From Pantoea brenneri (lineage in GTDB: Bacteria; Pseudomonadota; Gammaproteobacteria; Enterobacterales; Enterobacteriaceae): 64,000 bases of DNA. Where the stretch lies: NCBI GenBank assembly GCA_002095305.1, contig MIEI01000015.1, positions 1-64,000 on the forward strand. Reading direction: 5' to 3'. Under the pieces are notes generated by a model. That model did no database searches. It saw only the letters and a program-made list of their open reading frames with translations, and was not told the DNA's origin. Within the stretch, counting starts at the first letter, position 1, and each line of letters opens with the position of its first letter. Positions 27,641 through 36,560 of this stretch are shown here, piece after piece. Position numbers and translations under genes: made by a program.

Positions 27641-28705
27641 ATGAATATTACGCATGCGTATGCTGCTCAGGATGCTAAATCCAAACTGGCACCGTTCGAT
27701 TATCAGCCGCGTGAGCTTCGCGCTCATGACGTACAGCTTGAGGTCCTGTTCTGTGGCGTCTGCCACTCAGACCTGCATCAGGCACGTAATGAGTGGAAGA
27801 ACACCATTTTCCCGGTGGTGCCTGGCCATGAAATCGTGGGTCGCGTTACTGCTGTGGGTCCACAGACTCAGAAGTATAAGGTGGGCGACCTGGTCGGCGT
27901 CGGCTGTATGGTCGACTCCTGCCGCAGCTGTCCAAGCTGTCAGGAAGGTTTAGAGCAGTATTGTGAAAATGGCTTTGTTGGCACCTATAACGGTGAAGAT
28001 CGCGAAACCGGCGCCATTACCTATGGCGGTTACTCAACGGCGATGGTGGTGGATGAGAGCTTTGTGCTGCGCATCCCTGAAAACCTGGAACTGGCTGGCG
28101 TTGCGCCGCTGCTGTGTGCCGGTATCACCACTTACTCACCGCTGCGTCACTGGAATGTCGGTCCCGGCAAAAAAGTAGGCATCGTCGGATTGGGCGGTCT
28201 CGGCCATATGGGCGTCAAAATTGCTCATGCGATGGGCGCGCATGTGGTGCTGTTCACCACCTCGCCGTCTAAAATTGAAGACGGTAAACGCCTGGGCGCA
28301 GATGAAGTGGTGATTTCGAAAGATCCGGAGCAGATGGCACAGCACGCCAACAGCTTCGACTTCATTCTGAATACCGTGGCGGCACAACACGATCTCAACC
28401 CGTTCATTACCCTGCTGAAGCGCGATGGCAACATGACGCTGGTCGGTGCACCGGAGCACGATCACCCTGCGCCGCAGGTATTTAACCTGATCTTCAAGCG
28501 TCGCAGCATCGCCGGTTCACTGATTGGCGGCATTGCCGAAACGCAGGAGATGCTCGATTTCTGTGGTGAGCACGGCATCACCTCAGATATCGAACTGATT
28601 GCGATGGATCAGATCAATGAAGCCTACGAACGTATGCTGAAGAGTGATGTGAAATACCGTTTCGTTATCGATATCAACACATTGCGCAATCAGTCCGCCG
28701 CGTAA
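27641..28705 (+). CDS. Zinc-dependent NAD(P)-alcohol dehydrogenase, YahK/cinnamyl-alcohol-dehydrogenase type
   Basis: This 354-residue medium-chain dehydrogenase is close to E. coli YahK, an NADPH-dependent aldehyde reductase. Catalytic zinc ligands are Cys41 (CGVCHSD), His63 with Glu64 (PGHEIVG) and Cys159; the structural zinc is held by Cys94, Cys97, Cys100 and Cys108. The dinucleotide-binding motif is GLGGLGHMG. It probably reduces broad-range aldehydes to alcohols in the cytoplasm. It is a single gene between two terminators, inserted between uvrA and yjbR relative to E. coli. Confidence 0.9.
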   Translation: MNITHAYAAQDAKSKLAPFDYQPRELRAHDVQLEVLFCGVCHSDLHQARNEWKNTIFPVVPGHEIVGRVTAVGPQTQKYKVGDLVGVGCMVDSCRSCPSCQEGLEQYCENGFVGTYNGEDRETGAITYGGYSTAMVVDESFVLRIPENLELAGVAPLLCAGITTYSPLRHWNVGPGKKVGIVGLGGLGHMGVKIAHAMGAHVVLFTTSPSKIEDGKRLGADEVVISKDPEQMAQHANSFDFILNTVAAQHDLNPFITLLKRDGNMTLVGAPEHDHPAPQVFNLIFKRRSIAGSLIGGIAETQEMLDFCGEHGITSDIELIAMDQINEAYERMLKSDVKYRFVIDINTLRNQSAA

Positions 28706-28720
28706 TCGCTGCACCTTATC

Positions 28721-28750
28721 ACCCTCTTCCAGCCGGGAGAGGGTTTTTTA
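28721..28750. terminator. Terminator between convergent adh and yjbR
   Basis: ACCCTCTTCC, loop AGCC, GGGAGAGGGT is followed by TTTTT on the plus strand, terminating the dehydrogenase gene. Confidence 0.9.
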
Positions 28751-28757
28751 TTGCCGC

Positions 28758-29081
28758 CTATTTGACGGTCGCAATCTGATCAAAAGACGCATCAACCAGA
28801 TAGTAGATCTGCGAATCTTTCAGTGAGCCATCAAGATACAGAGTGCTCCAGTGAGATTTGTTCAGATGCTGGCTTGGAAAAATGTCGTTATGCTCTTCGC
28901 GCAGTAATTCCGCCAGCGCCGGGGTCGATTTCAGTGAAACCGCGGGACGACCTTTCACCTCATGCACCATGGCAAACAGTACGCCGTTGCTTTTAATCTG
29001 AGTGGCTTTCCAGTCACTATGGACGCTCTGTTCCGCGCCCGGCTTGCTCATGCAATAGGTCAGTAAGTCTGAATTCGTCAT
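28758..29081 (-). CDS. yjbR: MmcQ/YjbR-family DNA-binding-like protein, short form
   Basis: This 107-residue protein matches E. coli YjbR (118 residues) through SKPGAEQSVHSDWKAT, RPAVSLKSTPALAELLR, HLNKSHWSTLYLDGSL and YYLVDAS, then ends FDQIATVK about ten residues early. No other frame near the end resembles the E. coli tail, so the shorter C-terminus seems genuine. The CyaY-like fold is known for the family; its function is not. It starts inside the yjbQ stop (TAATG overlap), so it is coupled to yjbQ. Confidence 0.9.
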   Translation of the reverse strand: MTNSDLLTYCMSKPGAEQSVHSDWKATQIKSNGVLFAMVHEVKGRPAVSLKSTPALAELLREEHNDIFPSQHLNKSHWSTLYLDGSLKDSQIYYLVDASFDQIATVK

Positions 29082-29500
29082 TACGCTTCCCCTTGTAAAG
29101 TGGCGACAATTCGCCGCGCACCGCCATCAATGCGGTGTTCGCCCAGCCAGATCCCCTGCCAGGTGCCCAGCACCAGACGTCCGCGCTGAACCGGCAGTAA
29201 CAATGATACCCCTAAGGTCGATGATTTAATGTGCGCTGGCATATCGTCACGCCCTTCGTAGTCGTGCTGATAAGGCGCATCTTCCGGAACGTGCCGCATA
29301 AAGTGCTGTTCCATGTCGCTGCGCACCGTCGGGTCGCAATTCTCGTTTAAGGTTAACGAAGCCGAGGTGTGCTGCAACAGCAGATGCAACAGGCCGGTGT
29401 TGATGTTACGCAGGGCGGAAAGCGCATCGACGATCTCATCAGTGATCAGATGAAATCCGCGTGGTTTCGCGCTAAGCGTCAGAATTTGTTGATGCCACAT
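29081..29500 (-). CDS. yjbQ: UPF0047 family protein YjbQ
   Basis: This 139-residue protein opens [20 protein letters not shown], matching E. coli YjbQ (138). The conserved [23 protein letters not shown] and the histidine-rich signature QGIWLGEHR are present. Low thiamine-phosphate synthase activity has been reported for family members; the physiological role is unsettled. It is first of a two-gene unit with yjbR. The start is fixed by homology; an upstream ATG is inside the tyrB terminator region. Confidence 0.92.
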   Translation of the reverse strand: MWHQQILTLSAKPRGFHLITDEIVDALSALRNINTGLLHLLLQHTSASLTLNENCDPTVRSDMEQHFMRHVPEDAPYQHDYEGRDDMPAHIKSSTLGVSLLLPVQRGRLVLGTWQGIWLGEHRIDGGARRIVATLQGEA

Positions 29501-29571
29501 AGCTTTTTCCTGAAACGGTCTCCCGTTTAAGTGTGCAGCATGTCGGCGAAAGGTAAACCCTGCGGGCAAAT

Positions 29572-29602
29572 AAAAAACCGCCGGGCTGGGCCGGCGGTTT
29601 TT
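29572..29602 (-). terminator. tyrB terminator
   Basis: AACCGCCGG, loop GCTGGG, CCGGCGGTT is flanked by A6 to its left, giving a T tract on the minus strand, 18 bp past the tyrB stop. Confidence 0.92.
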
Positions 29603-29619
29603 ACACAGCGGAACGGCGA

Positions 29620-30813
29620 TTACATTACGGCAGCAAATGCTTCCGCAACCTGATGCACATTTCTGCTGTTCAGGCCGGCGATACACATCCGGCCGCTGCC
29701 GACCAGATAGATGCCGAACTCATTGCGCAGGCGATCAACCTGCTGTGCGCTCAGGCCGGTATAGCTGAACATACCGCGCTGCTTCAGCAGGTAGTCAAAG
29801 TTTTTACCTGGCAGTGCGGTGTTCAGCACATCGACCAGCGACTGACGCATCTCCAGGATGCGTAAGCGCATCGCTTCTACTTCTGCCAGCCAGCTCGCTT
29901 TCAGAGCATCATCATTCAACACCCGTGCCACCACCTGCGCACCAAAATTCGGTGGGCTGGAGTAGTTGCGGCGTACGGTCGCTTTTAACTGACCCAGCAC
30001 CCGGCCGGCTTCCTCTGCGCTGTCGCAGACGATAGACAGACCGCCGACACGCTCACCATACAGTGAGAAGATTTTCGAGAAGGAGTTGCTGACCAGCGCT
30101 GGCAGGCCCGCTGCGGCCACGGCGCGCAGTGCATACGCATCCTGCCGCATGCCCGCACCGAAGCCCTGATAGGCAATGTCGAGGAACGGAATCAGCTGCT
30201 GCGCCTTCAGCACCTCAACGGTCTGGTCCCACTGCGCATCGGTCAGGTCGGCACCGGTCGGGTTATGGCAGCACGGATGCAGCAGAACGATGCTCTGCTG
30301 CGGCAGGGTTTTCAGCGCGCTGATAAATGCATCGAACCGCACGCCGTGGGTCTCTGCGTCATACCACGGATAGGTGTTCACCTCGAAACCGGCACCGTTG
30401 AAAATCGCCACGTGGTTTTCCCAGGTCGGATCGCTGACCCAGACCGCTGACTGCGGAAAATAACGTTTAAGGAAATCCGCACCGACTTTCAACGCGCCAG
30501 AGCCGCCCAGCGTCTGAATAGAGGCAATCCGGCCCGCCTGCAGCATCGGATGGTCGGCACCAAACAGCAGAGGCGCAATCGCGCTGCGGTAGCTGTTCAG
30601 CCCTTCCATTGGCAGATAGAGCGACGCCTGCTGTGGCTCAGCGTGCAGCTGCTGTTCAGCAGTCGCAACCGCTTTCAGCTGCGGGATGATGCTCTGCTCG
30701 TCATAGTAAAGCCCGATACTGAGGTTAACTTTGTGTTCGCGTGGGTCTTGTTTAAACGCTTCCATCAACGACAGAATCGGGTCGCCAGCATAGGCATCAA
30801 CGTTTTGAAACAC
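29620..30813 (-). CDS. tyrB: Aromatic amino acid aminotransferase
   Basis: This class I PLP-dependent transaminase makes tyrosine and phenylalanine (and can make leucine or aspartate) from their keto acids. The PLP lysine is Lys247 in [13 protein letters not shown]. From the GTG at 30813 ([12 protein letters not shown]) the protein is 397 residues, the E. coli length, with GGAG nine bases upstream; E. coli tyrB also begins with GTG as I recall. An ATG five codons earlier (30828) gives 402 residues but lacks a good ribosome binding site. In E. coli alr precedes tyrB; here a YitT-type gene does, 28-42 bp upstream on the same strand. Confidence 0.95.
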   Translation of the reverse strand: MFQNVDAYAGDPILSLMEAFKQDPREHKVNLSIGLYYDEQSIIPQLKAVATAEQQLHAEPQQASLYLPMEGLNSYRSAIAPLLFGADHPMLQAGRIASIQTLGGSGALKVGADFLKRYFPQSAVWVSDPTWENHVAIFNGAGFEVNTYPWYDAETHGVRFDAFISALKTLPQQSIVLLHPCCHNPTGADLTDAQWDQTVEVLKAQQLIPFLDIAYQGFGAGMRQDAYALRAVAAAGLPALVSNSFSKIFSLYGERVGGLSIVCDSAEEAGRVLGQLKATVRRNYSSPPNFGAQVVARVLNDDALKASWLAEVEAMRLRILEMRQSLVDVLNTALPGKNFDYLLKQRGMFSYTGLSAQQVDRLRNEFGIYLVGSGRMCIAGLNSRNVHQVAEAFAAVM

Positions 30814-30855
30814 GGTGTAGGTCTCCATGAGTGGTCTTCGGGTAACAGAGTGTCA

Positions 30856-31470
30856 TTAAACCAGGTAGCGTCCTGGACGGTGGTTCATCGCGATAATCAG
30901 ATTAAGAATAACCGCGCCGCCAATCGAGGCGAGCAAAATCGGTACGCTCACCACAAACAGGGAGGCCAGCACCACGCAGGTATCCACCGCCATTTGCAGC
31001 TTGCCGGCGCGAATGCCAAAGCGATCCTGTAGCCACAGCGCCAGGATATTGATGCCGCCCAGGCTGGCTTTATGACGAAACAACACTATAAACCCGATTC
31101 CCATGATGACGTTACCGAACAATGTCGCATAGAACGGATCGAGGGCGGAAAAATGGACAAACAGCGGATGCAGATGGGTAAACAATGACACCAGCCCAAC
31201 GGCACAAAAGGTTTTCAGGGTAAATTCCCAGCCCATGCGTTTTACCGCCAGCCAGTAGAACGGAATATTGATCAGAAAGAAGGCGCTGCCGAAGGATAAC
31301 GGCGACAGGTAGCTGATCAGAAAAGCGATGCCCGCCGTACTGCCGGTCAGCGCGCCCGCCTGTTTCAACATAATGACGCCGAACGAAACCATCAGGGTGC
31401 CAAGCACAATCGCCAGTGCATCTTCAATGCGGGAATGGGGAATGCGGGCGGGTTCTGCAACGTTATCCAT
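30856..31470 (-). CDS. YitT-family (DUF161) membrane protein
   Basis: This 204-residue inner-membrane protein has five or six hydrophobic spans and the family patterns GTLMVSFGVIMLKQAGALTGS and SLGGINILALWL. Function is unknown; the family is distributed across bacteria as a possible transporter. It may be co-transcribed with tyrB, since only a short gap separates them. The alanine racemase gene expected at this position in E. coli is absent. Confidence 0.78.
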   Translation of the reverse strand: MDNVAEPARIPHSRIEDALAIVLGTLMVSFGVIMLKQAGALTGSTAGIAFLISYLSPLSFGSAFFLINIPFYWLAVKRMGWEFTLKTFCAVGLVSLFTHLHPLFVHFSALDPFYATLFGNVIMGIGFIVLFRHKASLGGINILALWLQDRFGIRAGKLQMAVDTCVVLASLFVVSVPILLASIGGAVILNLIIAMNHRPGRYLV

Positions 31471-31711
31471 GGAGTTATCTCAGTGCAAATGATGCGGTTC
31501 AGATGCAAAAAACGCACCATACCGGCAGCCGATGACGGCCACCGGTAGGGTGCCAGCGATTATCCCATTGATATCTAAGGCGCTTTATTGCAGGGTTTTG
31601 TGCAAAAAACTTCGAAAAAACCGTTAATTCATGCACAAATGTTTGTTCTGGTGCGTATTACTTGCATTATTTACCGCAGTGATGCACCAAAACGGCACAG
31701 GACGCACCTTT

Positions 31712-32191
31712 TTAGCGCGTCTTGTGTTCTGGAATCATCATCAGCCCGTTCTCTTTCAGACGTCCCAGCACCACCGAGGTTTTTACATGAGAAACGCTCT
31801 GGTGGCCGGCGACCAGCTGGCTGATTAAGGCGCTGAGCGAATTGAGATCGGCCACCGCCACTTTTAACAGATAATCGGCATCACCGGTGGTTTTGTAGGC
31901 GTCGACAATCGCCTCTTCCTGCTCCACCATCCGATGAAAACTGTCGACATATTCGGCAGTATGATTAATTAACCGCACCTCGATCAGCCCGACCATACCC
32001 AGCCCAATCGCATCCGGTGACAGCCGGGCGTGGTAGCCAAGGATAAGGTTGGCCTGCTCCAGGTTGATCCGGCGGCGTGAGCATTGTGACGCCGACAGGC
32101 CGACTAAATCGCTCAACTCCTGATTGGTCAGGCGGCCATTAGATTGTAATAAAGTCAGGATTTTAAGGTCGTAATCGTCTACGTGAGTCAT
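31712..32191 (-). CDS. Lrp/AsnC-family transcriptional regulator
   Basis: This 159-residue regulator has an N-terminal helix-turn-helix (LTNQELSDLVGLSASQCSRRR) and a C-terminal RAM effector-binding domain (residues about 65-145; TTGDADYLLKVAV). Regulators of this type respond to amino acids and often control the neighbouring transporter or transaminase; the YitT-type and tyrB genes downstream are candidates, with a 241-bp spacer between. It lies on the same strand as dnaB, after a hairpin. Confidence 0.9.
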   Translation of the reverse strand: MTHVDDYDLKILTLLQSNGRLTNQELSDLVGLSASQCSRRRINLEQANLILGYHARLSPDAIGLGMVGLIEVRLINHTAEYVDSFHRMVEQEEAIVDAYKTTGDADYLLKVAVADLNSLSALISQLVAGHQSVSHVKTSVVLGRLKENGLMMIPEHKTR

Positions 32192-32279
32192 TCCGTTTCC
32201 ACAGCGTTATTGGCATCGCTTTGTTACAGATAACCCGATAATCGGCGGGGTTGTCCAACACTATTTTCTGATGACGGGG

Positions 32280-32308
32280 GCTGTCATGCACAGATCGTGC
32301 ATGACAGC
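32280..32308. repeat. Perfect 12-bp-stem hairpin just after dnaB
   Basis: GCTGTCATGCAC, loop AGATC, GTGCATGACAGC lies 12 bp past the dnaB stop codon. There is no T tract on the minus strand, so it may be an mRNA-end stabiliser, a poor terminator or a protein-binding palindrome. Confidence 0.7.
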
Positions 32309-32320
32309 ACAAAGAAGGGA

Positions 32321-33727
32321 TTATTCGTCGTCGTATTGCGGACCCGCGTAGTTATCGAAACGCGACCACTGTCCGTTAAAGGTCAGACGCACCGTGCCGA
32401 TGGGACCGTTACGCTGTTTACCGAGGATGATCTCGGCGATCCCTTTAAGATCGCTGTTTTCGTGGTAAACCTCATCGCGATAGATAAACATGATCAAATC
32501 CGCATCCTGCTCGATCGAGCCCGATTCACGCAGATCCGAGTTCACCGGCCGCTTATCGGCACGCTGCTCCAGCGAGCGGTTAAGCTGCGACAGCGCCACC
32601 ACCGGCACATTCAGCTCTTTGGCTAACGCTTTCAGTGAGCGCGAGATCTCGGCGATCTCCAGCGTACGGTTATCCGACAGGGAAGGCACGCGCATCAGCT
32701 GCAGGTAGTCGATCATAATCATGCTTAAGCCACCGTTTTCACGGTAGATGCGGCGGGCGCGCGAGCGCACTTCGGTCGGCGTCAGGCCAGAAGAGTCATC
32801 AATGTACATGTTCTTCTTCTCCAGCAGGATGCCCATGGTGCCGGAGATACGCGCCCAGTCCTCATCATCCAGCTGGCCAGTACGAATACGGGTCTGATCG
32901 ACCCGCGACAGCGAAGCCAGCATACGCATCATGATCTGTTCGCTGGGCATTTCGAGGCTGAAAATCAGCACCGGTTTGTCCTGCAGCATCGCGGCGTTTT
33001 CGCACAGGTTCATCGCGAAGGTGGTTTTACCCATTGAGGGACGCGCGGCGACGATAATCAGGTCAGAGCGCTGCAGGCCCGCGGTCTTCTTGTTCAGATC
33101 CTGATAGCCGGTATCCACGCCGGTGACGCCATCGTGCGGCGTCTGATAAAGCGATTCGATACGTGAGACGGTCGCCTCAAGGATCTGCTCAATATTTTTC
33201 GGGCCAGCATCCTTACTGGCACGCGCTTCGGCAATTTTGAAAACGTTGGATTCGGCGAAATCCAGCAGCTCTTCGCTGTTGCGGCCCTGCGGATCGTAGC
33301 CAGCATCGGCAATCTGGTTGGCGACCGAAATCATCTCACGCACTACCGCACGTTCACGCACGATGTCTGCATAAGCGCCGATGTTAGCCGCGCTGGGGGT
33401 ATTTTTCGCCAGTTCAGCAAGGTAAGCAAAGCCGCCAGCCATCTCCAGCTCGCCGCGGGTTTCCAGCGATTCAGAGAGAGTGATCAGGTCGATTGGCTTG
33501 CTGTTTTCCAGCAGCCGCTGCATCTCGGAAAAAATCAGCCGATGCGAGCGGTTGAAGAAATCATTGGCGACCACGCGCTCGGAGACGTTGTCCCAGCGCT
33601 CGTTATCCAGCATTAACCCACCGAGCACCGATTGCTCCGCTTCCAGCGAATGCGGGGGCATTTTCACGCCTTCCAGCTGGCGATCCTGCGTTTCGTTCGA
33701 TTTGTTGGTGGGTTTATTTCCTGCCAT
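32321..33727 (-). CDS. dnaB: Replicative DNA helicase DnaB
   Basis: This 468-residue hexameric 5'-3' helicase of the replication fork (E. coli 471) has an N-terminal DnaC/DnaG-interacting domain (residues about 25-130) and a RecA-like motor with Walker A ARPSMGKTTFA (about 230) and SMIMIDYLQLM (Walker B). The start MAGNKPTNKSN matches E. coli; an upstream in-frame start lies in the dnaB-qorA spacer and is not conserved. It is divergent from qorA. Confidence 0.97.
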   Translation of the reverse strand: MAGNKPTNKSNETQDRQLEGVKMPPHSLEAEQSVLGGLMLDNERWDNVSERVVANDFFNRSHRLIFSEMQRLLENSKPIDLITLSESLETRGELEMAGGFAYLAELAKNTPSAANIGAYADIVRERAVVREMISVANQIADAGYDPQGRNSEELLDFAESNVFKIAEARASKDAGPKNIEQILEATVSRIESLYQTPHDGVTGVDTGYQDLNKKTAGLQRSDLIIVAARPSMGKTTFAMNLCENAAMLQDKPVLIFSLEMPSEQIMMRMLASLSRVDQTRIRTGQLDDEDWARISGTMGILLEKKNMYIDDSSGLTPTEVRSRARRIYRENGGLSMIMIDYLQLMRVPSLSDNRTLEIAEISRSLKALAKELNVPVVALSQLNRSLEQRADKRPVNSDLRESGSIEQDADLIMFIYRDEVYHENSDLKGIAEIILGKQRNGPIGTVRLTFNGQWSRFDNYAGPQYDDE

Positions 33728-33823
33728 AGTGAATGCATTACCGATGTTCTGTGGGGACGCGCAAGTATACCTCAGTTGGGGGGTGCGCCTCACCCTCATG
33801 ATGAAACAATCACAGGAGTCAGA

Positions 33824-34807
33824 ATGGCAAAGCGTATTCAGTTCAACGCGCACGGCGGTCCGGACGTTTTACAGTGGGCTGATTTTGAACTTGCCGATCC
33901 TGCCGGTAATGAGGTGCAGGTAGAAAATCGCGCCATCGGCATTAACTACATCGATACCTATCTGCGCAGCGGGCTCTATCCGGTGGCAGCCTTCCCGTCC
34001 GGTCTCGGTACCGAGGCGGCGGGCGTCGTTACCCGCGTCGGCCGTGACGTGACGCTGTTTAAGCCTGGCGATCGGGTGGTCTATTGTCAGGCAGCCCTCG
34101 GCGCCTACAGCGAAGCGCACAACGTAGCAGAAGATCGGCTGATGCACCTGCCCGACGCGATCGGCTTTGAGCTGGCGGCAGCCAGTTTTCTGAAAGGGCT
34201 GACCACTCAGTATCTGCTGCGCCAGACCTATAAAATCAAAGCGGATGAGACCTTCCTGTTTCATGCCGCCGCCGGCGGTGTCGGGCTGATTGCCTGCCAG
34301 TGGGCAAAAGCGTTGGGCGCGCACCTGATTGGTACCGTCGGTTCGGCTGAAAAGGCGACGCTGGCGAAGAATGCCGGTGCCTGGGCAACAATTAACTATC
34401 GCGAAGAGGATATCGCCGCACGCGTCAGCGAGCTTACCCAGGGGAAAAAGGTTGGCGTAGTGTATGACTCGGTCGGTAAAGATACCTGGGAAGCATCGCT
34501 GGACTCGCTGCGTCGTCACGGTCTGATGGTCAGTTTCGGCAACGCTTCCGGCCCGGTGACCGGGGTTGATCTGGGCATTCTGAATAAAAAAGGCTCACTG
34601 TTTGTTACCCGCCCGTCGCTGTTCGGTTACATCACTAACCGTCAGGAGCTGGAAACCGCCAGTGCCGAACTCTTTTCGCTGCTGGCCAGCGGCGCGATCA
34701 AAGTGGACGTGCCGGAACAGCAGAAGTTTGAATTGAAGGAGGCGGGCAAAGCGCATCAGATGCTGGAAAGCCGCGCTACTCAGGGGTCGAGCCTGCTGAT
34801 TCCCTGA
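33824..34807 (+). CDS. qorA: NADPH:quinone reductase
   Basis: This 327-residue zeta-crystallin-type medium-chain reductase is the E. coli QorA length. It has the nucleotide-binding motif AAAGGVGLIACQWAKALGA and lacks the zinc ligands of alcohol dehydrogenases. It reduces quinones with NADPH in the cytosol. The ATG follows CAGGAG and matches E. coli; the long open frame upstream overlaps dnaB and is not coding. The divergent dnaB-qorA pair is as in E. coli. Confidence 0.95.
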   Translation: MAKRIQFNAHGGPDVLQWADFELADPAGNEVQVENRAIGINYIDTYLRSGLYPVAAFPSGLGTEAAGVVTRVGRDVTLFKPGDRVVYCQAALGAYSEAHNVAEDRLMHLPDAIGFELAAASFLKGLTTQYLLRQTYKIKADETFLFHAAAGGVGLIACQWAKALGAHLIGTVGSAEKATLAKNAGAWATINYREEDIAARVSELTQGKKVGVVYDSVGKDTWEASLDSLRRHGLMVSFGNASGPVTGVDLGILNKKGSLFVTRPSLFGYITNRQELETASAELFSLLASGAIKVDVPEQQKFELKEAGKAHQMLESRATQGSSLLIP

Positions 34808-34835
34808 CCATCGGCAACGCCGTCTGGCATACAAA

Positions 34836-34869
34836 AAGGGCTTCCCGCAGGAAGCCCTTCTCTTTTTTT
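34836..34869 (+). terminator. qorA terminator
   Basis: AAGGGCTTCC, loop CGCA, GGAAGCCCTT is followed by CTCTTTTTTT, 29 bp after the stop codon. Confidence 0.92.
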
Positions 34870-35014
34870 ATTTTCGTTCGCGCTGGTGTAGGGACAGCGG
34901 CGATGAATTCGTTTCGACTCAACGACGACTATCCTGCCAGAAAACATAAGTAAAAAATATGTTTAATTGCAGATATCGTCTAAGCAAAACGTCACACTGT
35001 GATCATCTCCGCAT

Positions 35015-35281
35015 TTAACGCCAGCCTTTTCGGTCTAAGTTGTTGATCTTACGCTTTAGCTTACGCCATTCTCGCGTGTTGCGATCGCCGAAAAAGGCGC
35101 GATGCAGCCAGACCGCGACCACTGCCAGCACCAGCCACGGCAACACTTTGATAACAAGTGCAAACAGTCCACCGACGAACATTACCAGCGTGGCGACCAC
35201 CAGCGCAGCCAGTACGCCGAGCAATGAAACACCGGTCAGCAACAGCATCAGGAAAAACCCCAATACAAATAAAATTTCCAC
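35015..35281 (-). CDS. pspG: Phage shock protein G
   Basis: This 88-residue inner-membrane protein opens MEILFVLGFFLMLLLTGVSLLG, matching E. coli PspG (80), with two hydrophobic stretches and a basic tail (NTREWRKLKRKINN) longer than in E. coli. It is an effector of the phage-shock response to inner-membrane stress. It has the same neighbours (qorA, dusA) as in E. coli, and a sigma-54 promoter lies upstream, which ties it to the PspF regulon though pspABC is elsewhere. Confidence 0.93.
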   Translation of the reverse strand: MEILFVLGFFLMLLLTGVSLLGVLAALVVATLVMFVGGLFALVIKVLPWLVLAVVAVWLHRAFFGDRNTREWRKLKRKINNLDRKGWR

Positions 35282-35317
35282 GTTAGCGCTCCTTATTGAG
35301 ACTCATTGTGTCAATCT

Positions 35318-35335
35318 TTACAAGAAACGTGCCAA
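35318..35335 (-). promoter_or_regulatory. Sigma-54 promoter of pspG
   Basis: On the minus strand TTGGCACGTTTCTTGTAA gives a perfect -24 element (TGGCACG) and a -12 element TTGTA with correct GG-N10-GT spacing (consensus TTGCA). It lies 37 bp upstream of the pspG ATG. PspF activation is expected by analogy with E. coli. Confidence 0.85.
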
Positions 35336-35413
35336 TGTTTAACTGCTTGTTTTACCTGACAACAGCCCGGTGTGGCTATCCTGCAAGCAGTCAAAATAAC
35401 CAAAAAATGGCGC

Positions 35414-35440
35414 AAAAAAAACCAGCCATTGCGGGCTGGT
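35414..35440 (-). terminator. dusA terminator
   Basis: ACCAGCC/GGCTGGT stem with a T7 tract on the minus strand, 19 bp beyond the dusA stop codon. Confidence 0.88.
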
Positions 35441-35458
35441 CTCCTGGGCGCAGGTCGA

Positions 35459-36454
35459 TCAGGCTTCCTGCGGGATTTTGTCCGCCACCAGTGCCAGTGC
35501 AGCTTCCAGTACGCGCACATCCGCGCCTGGTTTGTGGGCATTTTCACTCAGGTAGCGTCGCCACTGGCGTGCACCCGGAATCCCCTGGAACAGACCGAGC
35601 ATATGACGTGTCACATGGCCCAGATAAGTGCCCTTCGCCAGTTCGGCTTCAATATAGGGGTACATGGCGCGGACCACCGCCACCGGATCAGCCGCCGGAT
35701 GCTGACGACCAAACAGTTGCTGGTCCACCTGTGCCAGAATGCCGGGATTTTGATAGGCTTCACGCCCCATCATGACGCCATCAAGATGCTGCAGGTGGGT
35801 TTGCGCCTCTTCCAGCGTTTTCACACCGCCGTTAATCGCCAGCGTCAGGTGCGGGAAGTCCCGCTTCAGCTGATAAACCCGTGGATAATCGAGCGGCGGA
35901 ATTTCGCGGTTCTCTTTCGGGCTGAGACCTGATAGCCAGGCTTTACGCGCATGAATGATAAACGTCTCGCATCCACCGCGCTCGGCCACTGTCCCGACAA
36001 AATCGGTCAGAAACTGATAGCTGTCCTGTTCATCAATCCCGATGCGCGTTTTCACCGTCACCGGAATCGACACCACATCACGCATCGCTTTGATGCCGTC
36101 AGCAACCAGATCGGCTTCTGCCATCAGGCAGGCCCCGAAGCGGCCATTCTGCACCCGGTCAGAGGGACAGCCGACGTTCAGGTTCACTTCATCGTAACCG
36201 CGCTGCTCTGCCAGTCGGGCGCAGTGCGCCAGCGCAGCGGGATCGCTGCCGCCCAGCTGTAAGGCGACCGGATGTTCATCCTCGCTATAGGCCAGGTAAT
36301 CGCCCTTACCATGAATAATCGCGCCGGTAGTCACCATTTCGGTGTAGAGCAGCGTATCGCCGGTCAGCTGGCGATGAAAATAGCGGCAGTGGCGATCGGT
36401 CCAGTCGAGCATCGGGGCAATCGAGAAACGTTGCGAAGAAACAGTATCGGTCAT
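35459..36454 (-). CDS. dusA: tRNA-dihydrouridine(20/20a) synthase
   Basis: This 331-residue FMN-dependent TIM-barrel enzyme reduces uridines 20 and 20a in tRNA D-loops with NADPH. Signatures present are [14 protein letters not shown] near the N-terminus, [20 protein letters not shown] with the catalytic cysteine, the [16 protein letters not shown] segment and the FMN-phosphate motif INGGV. The start [16 protein letters not shown] is chosen from the family; a 25-codon upstream extension is not conserved. E. coli has dusA beside pspG too. Confidence 0.95.
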   Translation of the reverse strand: MTDTVSSQRFSIAPMLDWTDRHCRYFHRQLTGDTLLYTEMVTTGAIIHGKGDYLAYSEDEHPVALQLGGSDPAALAHCARLAEQRGYDEVNLNVGCPSDRVQNGRFGACLMAEADLVADGIKAMRDVVSIPVTVKTRIGIDEQDSYQFLTDFVGTVAERGGCETFIIHARKAWLSGLSPKENREIPPLDYPRVYQLKRDFPHLTLAINGGVKTLEEAQTHLQHLDGVMMGREAYQNPGILAQVDQQLFGRQHPAADPVAVVRAMYPYIEAELAKGTYLGHVTRHMLGLFQGIPGARQWRRYLSENAHKPGADVRVLEAALALVADKIPQEA

Positions 36455-36560
36455 GAAGCGCAGATAATCCGGTAAATGAGGGTGATTGAATTCTGTGCAA
36501 GGATAACACAAGGGCGGGCGATAGTGCATCGCCCGCCCCGAACTGCGGTATCAAAGAAGA

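Noticed and set aside
28758-28790. A frameshift as cause of the short YjbR C-terminus
   Set aside because: No alternative frame near the stop resembles the E. coli YjbR tail, so a shorter natural end is more likely than an indel.
31649-31666. Sigma-54-like TGGTGCGTATTACTTGCA in the YitT-Lrp spacer
   Set aside because: The GG and GC dinucleotides are 12 bases apart instead of the required 10, and it points the wrong way for the YitT-type gene.
31680-31700. NtrC-like TGCACCAAAACGGCACA
   Set aside because: Only one half-site matches the TGCACC-N5-GGTGCA form and no nitrogen-regulated sigma-54 promoter is nearby.
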